Source of the DNA: Mesonia profundi
GTDB lineage: Bacteria > Bacteroidota > Bacteroidia > Flavobacteriales > Flavobacteriaceae
Assembly (NCBI RefSeq): GCF_031085155.1
Contig: NZ_JAVHUL010000010.1
Span: 1 to 64,000 of the forward strand
DNA length: 64,000 bases
Direction of reading: 5' to 3'
Under the pieces are notes generated by a model. It was not told the DNA's origin. It ran no database searches and saw only the letters and a list, made by a program, of their open reading frames with translations. Made by a program: the position numbers and the translations under genes. Shown one piece after another: positions 53,854 to 61,742 of the stretch. The stretch's first letter is position 1. Every line of letters starts with the position of its first letter.

Positions 53854-54975
53854 ATGAAAAGAGTACTAACCATCATTGTTTTAATCGTCATAGGAATACT
53901 ATTTTTTGGTTCCTTATATTATTTGTATCAGAAGAATCAAGAAAGCCCAGTGGTCTATGAAACCGAGAAGCCTTCTAAGCAAACGATTGTAAAAGAAACG
54001 GTTGCTACCGGAAGTATTGTTCCTAAGGAAGAGATTTTAATCAAACCAAATATTTCTGGGATTATAGATAAGATCTATATTGAAGCAGGAGAAAATATTA
54101 AGGAGGGAGATTTAATCGCTCAGTTAAGAGTGGTGCCTAATGTTTCTAATCTTGCCAGCGCAAAAAATCAGATTTCAACTGCAAAAATTGCGATGGATAA
54201 TGATAAGAAAAGTTACGATCGCCAAAAAGAATTGTTTGATAAAGGCGTGATTTCTGCCAATGATTTTGATCAAGTGGAGGCAAACTACCGCCAATCGCAA
54301 CAAACCTATAACGCCGCACGACAAACCTTTGAGATTATTCAAACAGGAACAACAAGCGGTGTGGGGAATGCCGCCAACACGCAGATACGTTCTACCATTA
54401 CGGGAATGGTGTTAGAAGTTCCTGTAAAAACGGGAAACCAAGTAATTGAAGCCAATAATTTTAATGAAGGAACTACGATTGCTACCTTGGCGAATGTAGA
54501 TAAAATGATTTTTGAAGGAAAAGTAGATGAGTCTGAAGTAGGGAAAATTAAAGAAAACCTGCCGTTAGAAATTACGATTGGAGCCATAGAAAACAAAACC
54601 TTTGATGCGGTTTTAGATTATATCGCGCCCAAGGGATTGGATGAAAACGGAGCGATTCAGTTTGAAATTGAGGGAACCTTAAAAAATCAAGACAGTACAT
54701 TTATTCGTTCTGGTTTGAGTGCCAATGCTTCCATTATTTTAGATAAAGTAGAAAATGTGCTGGCGATTAAAGAATCCTTGGTTCAGTTTGATTCAAAAAC
54801 CAAAGAACCTTTTGTAGAAGTGAAAACCGGAGATCAAGAATTTAAGCGGATAGACGTGAAATTAGGTTTAAGCGATGGTATTTACATTCAGGTTTTGGAA
54901 GGAATTGGAGAAGAGGACGAGATTAAAGTATGGAATCAAGTCAAGCCCGTAGAAAAATTTGGAGAAAAAGGATAA
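53854..54975 (+). CDS. Periplasmic adaptor 1 (MacA/HlyD family)
   Basis: A 373-residue membrane-fusion protein with an N-terminal anchor (~5-24), a barrel-sandwich segment (LIKPNISGIIDKIYIEAGE and the return strand IRSTITGMVLEVPVKTGNQV), a helical hairpin (~85-165) and a beta-barrel. It links the permeases to the outer-membrane TolC. The TolC-like gene follows directly. Confidence 0.9.
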   Translation: MKRVLTIIVLIVIGILFFGSLYYLYQKNQESPVVYETEKPSKQTIVKETVATGSIVPKEEILIKPNISGIIDKIYIEAGENIKEGDLIAQLRVVPNVSNLASAKNQISTAKIAMDNDKKSYDRQKELFDKGVISANDFDQVEANYRQSQQTYNAARQTFEIIQTGTTSGVGNAANTQIRSTITGMVLEVPVKTGNQVIEANNFNEGTTIATLANVDKMIFEGKVDESEVGKIKENLPLEITIGAIENKTFDAVLDYIAPKGLDENGAIQFEIEGTLKNQDSTFIRSGLSANASIILDKVENVLAIKESLVQFDSKTKEPFVEVKTGDQEFKRIDVKLGLSDGIYIQVLEGIGEEDEIKVWNQVKPVEKFGEKG

Positions 54976-54997
54976 GTTTAACTGTAACAAAAGCAAA

Positions 54998-56362
54998 ATG
55001 AAATCTACATATATACATAGACACCCTTTTATGAAATCAATAGCTAGTTTTGTCATTCTATTTTTCTTAACCTTTTCTTTTCAAGCACAAGAAAAGAAAT
55101 GGACGTTAAGAGAATGCGTTGCCTATGCGTTAGAAAATAACATTTCTATAAAGCAATCTCAATTAGATGTAGATGCATCAGAATTGGATAGAATGGATGC
55201 CATAGGGAATTTAATTCCTACGGTAAACGGTTCGGCATCTTACACCACCAATACAGGAGCGAATATTAACCCGGTAACCAACCAGTTTGAGAATGAGACC
55301 TTCTCCTCTATGACTGCAGGTGTTAGTTCTAATTTGACTTTATTTGACGGACTAAAAAATGTGCGTCAGCTGCAAAGATCTAAATTGGCGAAATTGGCAA
55401 GTCTATATCGTTTGGATAAAATGAAAGATGATATCGCCTTGGCTGTGGCTAATTCTTTCTTGCAAGTGCTGCTTAATAAAGCAAACTTAGAAGTAATTAA
55501 GGCGCAAAACATAGTGACTTTAGAGCAATTAGACCGAACCGAAGATTTGGTAGATGCTGGAGTTTTACCTCAAGGAGATATGTTAGAAATAAAAGCTACA
55601 GATGCTAGTGAAAAGCAACGTATGGCTGTCGCCGAAAACGATGTAGAAATCTCATTGATAAGTCTAGCACAACTACTACTGATAAAAGATTACGCTAACT
55701 TTCAAATTGTAGATGAAGGTTACGAAATTATCTCTACAGAAGTAGTGAATAAACCAGTACAGGAAATAATAAATTCTGCGGAAGAAACCAGATCAGAAGT
55801 AAAAATAGCAGAGCAGGATGTGCTTTTAGCAGAAAAAGATGTGCAAATTGCGAGAGGTGATTATTATCCTACTTTATCTGCGTTTTTTGGCTATAACACA
55901 AGGTATTCAAATAATGACTTTCTAGATAGAGCCTTTGTAGACCAATTATGGCAAAATGATGGTATAGGCTACGGGATACGACTTAACGTTCCTATTTTTA
56001 ATGGTTTGACTGTGAGAACAAACGTAAAAAGAAATAAGGTTAATTTAGAAAGAACTGAATTTCAATTAGAGCAAGCAAAGCTAGATTTAGAGTCTAATGT
56101 ATACCAAGCTTATGTAGATGTAAACGGGGCTTTAAAAGCTTATGAAGCATCACAAAAGGCTTTAGAATCTCAAGAACTGGCTTACGACTATGCCAAAGAA
56201 AGGTATGATGTGGGCTTAACAAATGCCTTCGACTTTAGTCAGTCAAAATTAAGATTCGACAACGCAAAAATAGAAGTCAACAGAACCAAATACGATTATA
56301 TCTTTAAACTTAAAGTATTAGAATTGTTTTTTGGCGTTGACGCAAAAGATATTAAATTATAA
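54998..56362 (+). CDS. TolC-family outer-membrane efflux protein
   Basis: A 454-residue outer-membrane channel. A signal peptide ends ...FSFQA before QEKKW. Two OEP repeats follow: WTLRECVAYALENNISIKQS, and the matching second half ARGDYYPTLSAFFGYN with long helices. Reading could start at 54959 overlapping the adaptor, at ATG 54998 or at ATG 55031; the last gives the shortest signal peptide (MKSIASFVILFFL). I list 54998 because of its A-rich leader, and either of the two is plausible. It completes the tripartite pump. Confidence 0.88.
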   Translation: MKSTYIHRHPFMKSIASFVILFFLTFSFQAQEKKWTLRECVAYALENNISIKQSQLDVDASELDRMDAIGNLIPTVNGSASYTTNTGANINPVTNQFENETFSSMTAGVSSNLTLFDGLKNVRQLQRSKLAKLASLYRLDKMKDDIALAVANSFLQVLLNKANLEVIKAQNIVTLEQLDRTEDLVDAGVLPQGDMLEIKATDASEKQRMAVAENDVEISLISLAQLLLIKDYANFQIVDEGYEIISTEVVNKPVQEIINSAEETRSEVKIAEQDVLLAEKDVQIARGDYYPTLSAFFGYNTRYSNNDFLDRAFVDQLWQNDGIGYGIRLNVPIFNGLTVRTNVKRNKVNLERTEFQLEQAKLDLESNVYQAYVDVNGALKAYEASQKALESQELAYDYAKERYDVGLTNAFDFSQSKLRFDNAKIEVNRTKYDYIFKLKVLELFFGVDAKDIKL

Positions 56363-56364
56363 TT

Positions 56365-57654
56365 ATGAAAAAAAAGACACTTCTAATCCTTGGCGTCATT
56401 ATCGTGGCGGTTATTCTATTGTTGGTAGTAGGTAAAAAAAGTGGCTGGTTTGGAAAAACTGGAAACTTTAAGCAAGTAGAAATCGCTGCCATTAGCGAGC
56501 TTGATATCACCGAAACCGTTTCGGCTACAGGAAAGATTCAACCCGAAATAGAAGTGAAATTATCTTCAGAAGTTTCAGGAGAAATTATCGAATTACCGGT
56601 AAGAGAAGGCCATGTGGTAGAAAAAGGAGACCTGTTGGTGAAAATAAATCCAGATTTATACCAATCTAGTCTGCAACGTTCACAGGCAGGCTACCAAAAC
56701 ATACAAGCTTCCTTGACTCAAAGTAAATCTAGTTTAAAGCAAGCAAAAGCTAATTATGACCGTAACAAAACCCTTTTTGATAAGGGAGTGATTTCAAAAT
56801 CTGAATGGGATGCGATTGTTTCTGAATATGAAATAGCTCAGGCATCAAAAGAATCTGCTTATTACAATGTACAAAGTGCAGCAGCATCGGTAAATGAAGC
56901 CAAAGACAACTTGGGAAGAACAACTATTTATGCACCTATGTCTGGGACCATTTCAAAATTAGATGCAGAGTTGGGAGAGCGAGTGGTGGGAACCCAGCAA
57001 ATGGCGGGAACAGAGATTTTACGAGTGGCCAATCTTGCAGAGATGGAAGTAGAGGTAGAAGTAAATGAGAATGATATTGTAAAAATTGCAATAGGAGATT
57101 CTGCTATTGTTGAGGTAGATGCATATTTAGGAAAAGAGTTTCAAGGAGTAGTTACTGAAATATCTAATTCTGCCGCAGATAATTTAACAGCAGATCAAGT
57201 GACGAATTTTGAAGTGAAAGTAAAGATTCTTAAGAAATCTTACCAAGATCTTATCGAAGGGAAGCCCGAAAATTTCTCTCCGTTTAGACCTGGAATGACG
57301 GCAACCGTAGATATCATCACCAATAAGAAGAAAAATATTATAGGAGTTCCTATAAGTGCTATTGTGATTAAAAACGATACGACTTCCGCAAAGAAAAATG
57401 CAGATGAGAACTCTAAACCTAAGTCTACTTCCAAAAAGCCCAAGACAGATGAAACCTTTGAATGTGTTTTTGTAAAGAATGGAGAAGAGGCTAGGCTACA
57501 AGTGGTGAAAACAGGTATTCAAGACGACAGCAATATAGAGATCTCTGAAGGCTTAAAAGTAGGCGATGAGGTAATTGTAGGGCCTTACAATACGGTGACC
57601 AAAAGCTTAAAGGCGGGGGATAAAATAGAAGTGAAAAGCAATCAAGAAGAATAA
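56365..57654 (+). CDS. Periplasmic adaptor 2 (MacA/HlyD family)
   Basis: A 429-residue second membrane-fusion protein: N-terminal anchor (~4-22), barrel-sandwich halves VKLSSEVSGEIIELPVREG and TIYAPMSGTISKLDAELGE, a helical hairpin (~95-170) and a C-terminal beta-barrel interrupted by a Lys/Ser-rich stretch (~340-360). It begins 2 bases after the TolC gene. Having two adaptors with one ATPase, two permeases and one TolC is the noteworthy composition. Confidence 0.9.
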   Translation: MKKKTLLILGVIIVAVILLLVVGKKSGWFGKTGNFKQVEIAAISELDITETVSATGKIQPEIEVKLSSEVSGEIIELPVREGHVVEKGDLLVKINPDLYQSSLQRSQAGYQNIQASLTQSKSSLKQAKANYDRNKTLFDKGVISKSEWDAIVSEYEIAQASKESAYYNVQSAAASVNEAKDNLGRTTIYAPMSGTISKLDAELGERVVGTQQMAGTEILRVANLAEMEVEVEVNENDIVKIAIGDSAIVEVDAYLGKEFQGVVTEISNSAADNLTADQVTNFEVKVKILKKSYQDLIEGKPENFSPFRPGMTATVDIITNKKKNIIGVPISAIVIKNDTTSAKKNADENSKPKSTSKKPKTDETFECVFVKNGEEARLQVVKTGIQDDSNIEISEGLKVGDEVIVGPYNTVTKSLKAGDKIEVKSNQEE

Positions 57655-57659
57655 TAATT

Positions 57660-58346
57660 TTGGCTTTAATACTATTATTAGAAACGACCACCATCAATTG
57701 TTCTGTTGCTTTAGCAGAAGATGATAAGGTGATCGCGATAAAAGAAGATAAAACCCCAGGCTATTCTCATGCAGAGAAGCTCCATTTATTTATGGAAGCT
57801 GTTTTAGCAGAAGGGCAAAAAGAATTATTAGACCTAGATGCCGTTGCGGTAAGCAAAGGTCCAGGATCTTATACGGGATTAAGGATTGGCGTTTCAGCAG
57901 CAAAAGGCTTGTGCTACGCATTAAATATTCCTTTAATCGCAGTAGATACACTTACTTCTATTGCGCACCAATATCAATCTCTAAACTTTAGTAGCGGTTA
58001 TGTCATTCCTGTCTTAGACGCTCGTAAAATGGAAGTCTATACTTCGGTTTTTGAGTTAAAGGGAGGGGCCTTAACCCCGCTTTCCAATGTAGAAGCTAAA
58101 ATCATTGACGAAAATTCGTATGCAGAATTAAAAGCAAACCGACTTTTTGTAGGGGACGGGGTTCAGAAAATCGAAGATGAGATTCTGGATCAGGAGAATT
58201 CTATTTTTGTGCAAAGCCTTCCTTCTACTCAAGAGATGGCTAAAATAGCTTTTGATAAATACAAAATAAGCGACACTGAAGATGTCGCTTATTTTGAGCC
58301 TTTTTATTTAAAAGATTTTGTCATTAAGAAGAAAAAGAAAGCTTAA
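57660..58346 (+). CDS. tsaB: tRNA threonylcarbamoyladenosine biosynthesis protein TsaB
   Basis: A 228-residue cytosolic ASKHA-fold protein that works with TsaD and TsaE to make t6A37 in tRNA. Starts ILLLETTTINCSVAL and has the family block VAVSKGPGSYTGLRIGVSAAKGL. Ends with a Lys-rich tail. Start TTG 57660, 5 bases after adaptor 2, so it rides on the efflux operon transcript although unrelated in function. Confidence 0.94.
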   Translation: MALILLLETTTINCSVALAEDDKVIAIKEDKTPGYSHAEKLHLFMEAVLAEGQKELLDLDAVAVSKGPGSYTGLRIGVSAAKGLCYALNIPLIAVDTLTSIAHQYQSLNFSSGYVIPVLDARKMEVYTSVFELKGGALTPLSNVEAKIIDENSYAELKANRLFVGDGVQKIEDEILDQENSIFVQSLPSTQEMAKIAFDKYKISDTEDVAYFEPFYLKDFVIKKKKKA

Positions 58347-58350
58347 GAGT

Positions 58351-58392
58351 TTTCAGTTATTTTATGCTCATAAAAATGAGAATAGACTGAAA
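58351..58392 (+). terminator. Hairpin after tsaB (weak terminator candidate)
   Basis: TTTCAGT (58351-58357) pairs with ACTGAAA (58386-58392), with an inner CTCAT/ATGAG hairpin (58367-58380). No clean T-run follows, so termination here is uncertain. Confidence 0.4.
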
Positions 58393-58420
58393 GTTAAAAT
58401 AATCCTATTGGACTTACCGT

Positions 58421-58447
58421 AAAAAAAAGCCAAACTAAATGTTTGGC
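58421..58447 (-). terminator. Terminator of the mscS transcript
   Basis: On the minus strand GCCAAAC, loop ATTTA, GTTTGGC is followed by an eight-T run (58428-58421). It lies 76 bases past the mscS stop. Confidence 0.85.
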
Positions 58448-58465
58448 CTTTGAAATAAAACAAGA

Positions 58466-58510
58466 ACCTCGGAGCAAGTCTATCTGCTAATATAGGCAGG
58501 CCCACGAGGT
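58466..58510 (-). ncRNA. Candidate structured RNA in the mscS 3' region
   Basis: On the minus strand the arms ACCTCG (58510-58505) and CGAGGT (58471-58466) enclose a second stem GGGC/GCTC and an inner CTGC/GCAG hairpin, a nested fold of about 45 bases between the mscS stop codon and its terminator. I do not recognise an RNA family. It could be a 3' UTR element, an sRNA or chance pairing. Confidence 0.35.
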
Positions 58511-58522
58511 ATGATTATAAAA

Positions 58523-59353
58523 TTATTTTTCTTTATTAATGATATGAAGATCTCTTTGTGGGTAAGGGATACCAATTCCAGCAGCATCTAGTCTTACTTT
58601 AGCTTCTTCAATGGTGTACCAGTGACATCCCCAGAAGGTATCGTTAGAAGCCATAAACCTAAGTGATAGATTCACAGAGCTCTCTGCTAATTCGGTAATT
58701 ACCACTTGTGGTTCCGGATCTTTATGAATATCTTCTTGCTCTTTCATTAAGTTTAATAAGATGTCTTTGGCTTCTTTAATGTTAGCATCATAAGAAATAC
58801 CAATGCTAATCGCATCTTTTCGTTTTCCTTCTACTGTGTAGTTTACAATGTTGTTATTAGACAATTGTCCGTTAGGCACTACCGCCAATTGATTCCCAAA
58901 AGTATTAATGTGGGTGTAGAAGATAGAAATTTCTTTTACACTACCAGAAACTCCTTGAGCTTCAATCCAGTCTCCAATTTTAAAAGGTTTTAAAATAATA
59001 ATAAGAACACCTCCCGCAAAATTGGCTAAAGAACCTTGTAATGCTAAACCTACAGCCAAACCTGCAGCACCAATAATGGCAACCAAACTAGTGGTTTCTA
59101 TCCCCAGTTGAGTAATTGCGATAATAACTACCAAAATCTTTAAAACCCATCCCAGCATGCTAAGGATAAAGTTTTCTAGGGCAGCGTCATAATCTTTTTT
59201 CTCAAAGAACTTTTGAACGTAGCGTACAATAACTTTTGCAATCCACCATCCAATGATGAAAATGGCTATGGCAGCTACTAGATTAGGTAAAAAGTCAATT
59301 AATTTTTGGCCATATTGTTTGGCGTAAGTTTCAATGTTGTCTAGGTTTTCCAT
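58523..59353 (-). CDS. MscS-family mechanosensitive channel
   Basis: A 276-residue inner-membrane channel opened by membrane tension to release solutes in osmotic downshock. Three helices (~20-42, ~62-82, ~88-110); the third is the glycine/alanine-rich pore helix AIIGAAGLAVGLALQGSLANFAGG (in parts: GAAGLAVGLALQG). The cytosolic beta domain follows with PFKIGDWIEAQGVSGSVKEI and VPNGQLSNNNIVNY. The size is that of the short MscS group. It is transcribed toward tsaB and ends at a structured element and terminator. Confidence 0.95.
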   Translation of the reverse strand: MENLDNIETYAKQYGQKLIDFLPNLVAAIAIFIIGWWIAKVIVRYVQKFFEKKDYDAALENFILSMLGWVLKILVVIIAITQLGIETTSLVAIIGAAGLAVGLALQGSLANFAGGVLIIILKPFKIGDWIEAQGVSGSVKEISIFYTHINTFGNQLAVVPNGQLSNNNIVNYTVEGKRKDAISIGISYDANIKEAKDILLNLMKEQEDIHKDPEPQVVITELAESSVNLSLRFMASNDTFWGCHWYTIEEAKVRLDAAGIGIPYPQRDLHIINKEK

Positions 59354-59428
59354 GTAAAATATTTTAACGCGGATAATAATGAGTTTTCTTTTCTATTAAA
59401 ACTTTTCTTTGTTTAAGTTTTGTTAAAA

Positions 59429-61450
59429 TTACTTGAATAAAATCTGATGAAGAACCTCTATATTCTTTTTAGTAGGTTTTTCGCAAGCTTGTTCTTTACA
59501 TAAAAACATATAATCGCTGTTATCGCTTTCGCGGAAGTCTTTCTGGGAAAGATGAATAGGCATCTTAGGACTTAATAATACATTCGGAAGATATCTTTCT
59601 AAAAAATAAGATTTCTTGTCTTTGCATTTATCGCCAAAACTTAGGCTATAATAAGGATTTGTGTAGTTGAGGTAAGTATTCATCCATTCGCTATAATTAG
59701 CGGGAGTGCTTTTAAAAGAATCGGCGTAGGTATGAAGCATTTTTTTCGCCAGCTTAGAATAGGTTTCCTTCTCACTTAGTTTTCCTAGAATAAATAAGTT
59801 GTTACACATCACGGCATTAGAACTAGGAATCACATTGTCATGAACCTCAAAAAGACGGGTAAATAAATAGGTGTTGTCTTTAGGGGATAAATGGAATAGG
59901 TTTTTTTCTTCATTAAAAAATTCCGCGAAAGCGATACCTGTTAACTCCTCTGCTTTGGTAAGCCAAGTTTCTTCAAAGGTTACTTGATAAAGTTCTAGAA
60001 AGGCTTTTATTAAAAAAGCGTAATCTTCTAAAGTTCCTAAAATTTGCTTTTCACCGTTCACGTAATTTTTAAACAATTTCTTATCGTATAATTTCTCCCA
60101 GATTGCCCTAGCAGATTGTAAGGCCAAGTTGAGGTAATATTCGTCTGTGGTAGCTTGATAATAATTTATAAACGAAGAAATTGTGAGTGCATTCCAACTC
60201 GTTAAGCACTTGTGATCCAAAATTGGTAAAGGTCTTTTTAATCTTTCTTGTTGCAAGATTTGAAGACAGTGCGCTTCTTTTTGCTCTAGTTGTTCTTCGG
60301 TTAAATTATATTTCTCTAAAAGTTCTTTTGAGTTTTCAGTTTTAAAAAGTACATAGGCTCCATTCTCCCAATAACCTTTGTGATTGATATTAAATAAATC
60401 TGAAAAAAGAGGAAAGTCTTTCTTTAAAAGTTCTTGTAGCAAAGCTTTGTTCCATATGTAATAGGCGCCCTCTTCTTGCTCTCCCTTTTCATTCAGGCTA
60501 TCGGCGTCATAGGAGGCGTAAAATAAATCTTCAGGGTTTCCTAACTCCTTCTCTATAAACCGAAGCGTTTTTTTGGCCGTTTCTTTAAACACGTCTTCGT
60601 TAAAAACTTGATAAGCTTTGGCATATAATGAAGCTAATTGGGCGTTGTCGTAAAGCATTTTTTCGAAATGGGGAATGTGCCATTTATCATCAACACTGTA
60701 ACGAGAAAAGCCACCGCCCACCGCATCGTTAATTCCGCCTTGAGCGATTTTATAAAGAGTGAGCTTCACATAGTTTAAAACATTCTTATCATTCTCTTGA
60801 AAGCCGTACCGCAGCAAATATTGCAATTGATTAGGCATCATGAATTTGGGAGCACCTTTATCTCCGCCATTAGTCCAATCAAAATTTTGCGACCACTTTT
60901 GTACGGCTTCTTTTAGCGTTTCTTTTTTAAACAAGGTATTTTTTGGTTCTTCTATAAGTTGGGTAGAAAGAATGCCTTGCTCCAGTTTTTCGGCGTATTC
61001 TTCCATCTTTGCGGGATCTTTTTGATATAAATCTTTTAATTGATGCAATGCACTCAACCATTGTTTTTGTGGCAAGTACGTAGCTCCCCAAATGGGTTTT
61101 CCGTTAGGTAAAGCAATAATATTAAGCGGCCAGCCTCCTTGTCTGGTCATAATTTGTAAAGCGAGCATATAAAATTGATCTACATCTGGATGCTCTTCCC
61201 GATCTACTTTTATGGAGATAAAGTTTTCATTCATAAGATGGGCGACCTCCTGCTTTTCAAAAATTTCTTTTTCCATCACGTGGCACCAATGGCAAGCGGT
61301 GTATCCTATACTTATAATAAGAAGCTTGTCTTGTTTTTGGGCTTCTTTTAAAGTATTTTCACTCCAAATTTGCCAATGAATGGGATTGTTGGCGTGTTGT
61401 AGTAAATAAGGACTTGACTGGTTCTTAAGATTATTTTGCGCAAAATTCAT
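59429..61450 (-). CDS. Thioredoxin-domain protein of the YyaL/DUF255 family
   Basis: A 673-residue cytosolic protein. The N-terminal domain (~1-165) is a thioredoxin-like DUF255 domain with the motif CHWCHVM (C53, C56). The rest is an alpha/alpha-barrel resembling N-acylglucosamine epimerase or glycosidase folds, with YSVDDKWHIPHFEKMLYDNAQL and CLTSWNALTI. The family (YyaL, human SPATA20 type) has no settled function. The gene carries two copies of the dispersed palindrome. It is divergent from the phosphate transporter, with a MITE-like element between. Confidence 0.9.
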   Translation of the reverse strand: MNFAQNNLKNQSSPYLLQHANNPIHWQIWSENTLKEAQKQDKLLIISIGYTACHWCHVMEKEIFEKQEVAHLMNENFISIKVDREEHPDVDQFYMLALQIMTRQGGWPLNIIALPNGKPIWGATYLPQKQWLSALHQLKDLYQKDPAKMEEYAEKLEQGILSTQLIEEPKNTLFKKETLKEAVQKWSQNFDWTNGGDKGAPKFMMPNQLQYLLRYGFQENDKNVLNYVKLTLYKIAQGGINDAVGGGFSRYSVDDKWHIPHFEKMLYDNAQLASLYAKAYQVFNEDVFKETAKKTLRFIEKELGNPEDLFYASYDADSLNEKGEQEEGAYYIWNKALLQELLKKDFPLFSDLFNINHKGYWENGAYVLFKTENSKELLEKYNLTEEQLEQKEAHCLQILQQERLKRPLPILDHKCLTSWNALTISSFINYYQATTDEYYLNLALQSARAIWEKLYDKKLFKNYVNGEKQILGTLEDYAFLIKAFLELYQVTFEETWLTKAEELTGIAFAEFFNEEKNLFHLSPKDNTYLFTRLFEVHDNVIPSSNAVMCNNLFILGKLSEKETYSKLAKKMLHTYADSFKSTPANYSEWMNTYLNYTNPYYSLSFGDKCKDKKSYFLERYLPNVLLSPKMPIHLSQKDFRESDNSDYMFLCKEQACEKPTKKNIEVLHQILFK
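59524..59537. repeat. Dispersed palindromic motif, copy 5
   Basis: CGCTTTCGCGGAAG, inside the YyaL-like gene; the minus strand encodes FRES there. Confidence 0.55.
59921..59933. repeat. Dispersed palindromic motif, copy 6
   Basis: TTCCGCGAAAGCG, inside the YyaL-like gene; the minus strand encodes AFAEF, a different reading frame from copy 5. Confidence 0.55.
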
Positions 61451-61478
61451 TGGGTTGTATTATTTTAGTTATCTGTTA

Positions 61479-61638
61479 TACCAATTATACCTCAAAATGA
61501 GCTATATAATTGAACATATTTTGTCAATTTCTGCGTTAAAAATACTCGGCATAGCTAAGGCTATGACTGCGTTTTTTGCCTTGAGCTTGAAAAAATATGT
61601 TTCCAAATCCAATGGCTAATTTTAAAATATAATTGGTA
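61479..61638. mobile_element. MITE-like element with terminal inverted repeats
   Basis: A 160-base non-coding segment whose ends are inverted repeats: 21 of the 25 outermost bases match when 61478 onward is compared with the reverse complement from 61639, beginning ATACCAATTATA. TTA flanks both sides (61476-61478 and 61639-61641), a possible target-site duplication. Inside are two CTGCGTT copies and a CATAG/CTATG hairpin. It has no coding capacity, so it would depend on a transposase elsewhere. It fills most of the gap between two divergent genes. Confidence 0.65.
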
Positions 61639-61742
61639 TTATTAGAAATTTAATCTTGAAAGTTAATGTTTTGGTAACAATTAAAACACGAAAAGTAAAC
61701 ATGAAACATACATTTTTGCAAGTTCAGAACTAATACTCTTTT

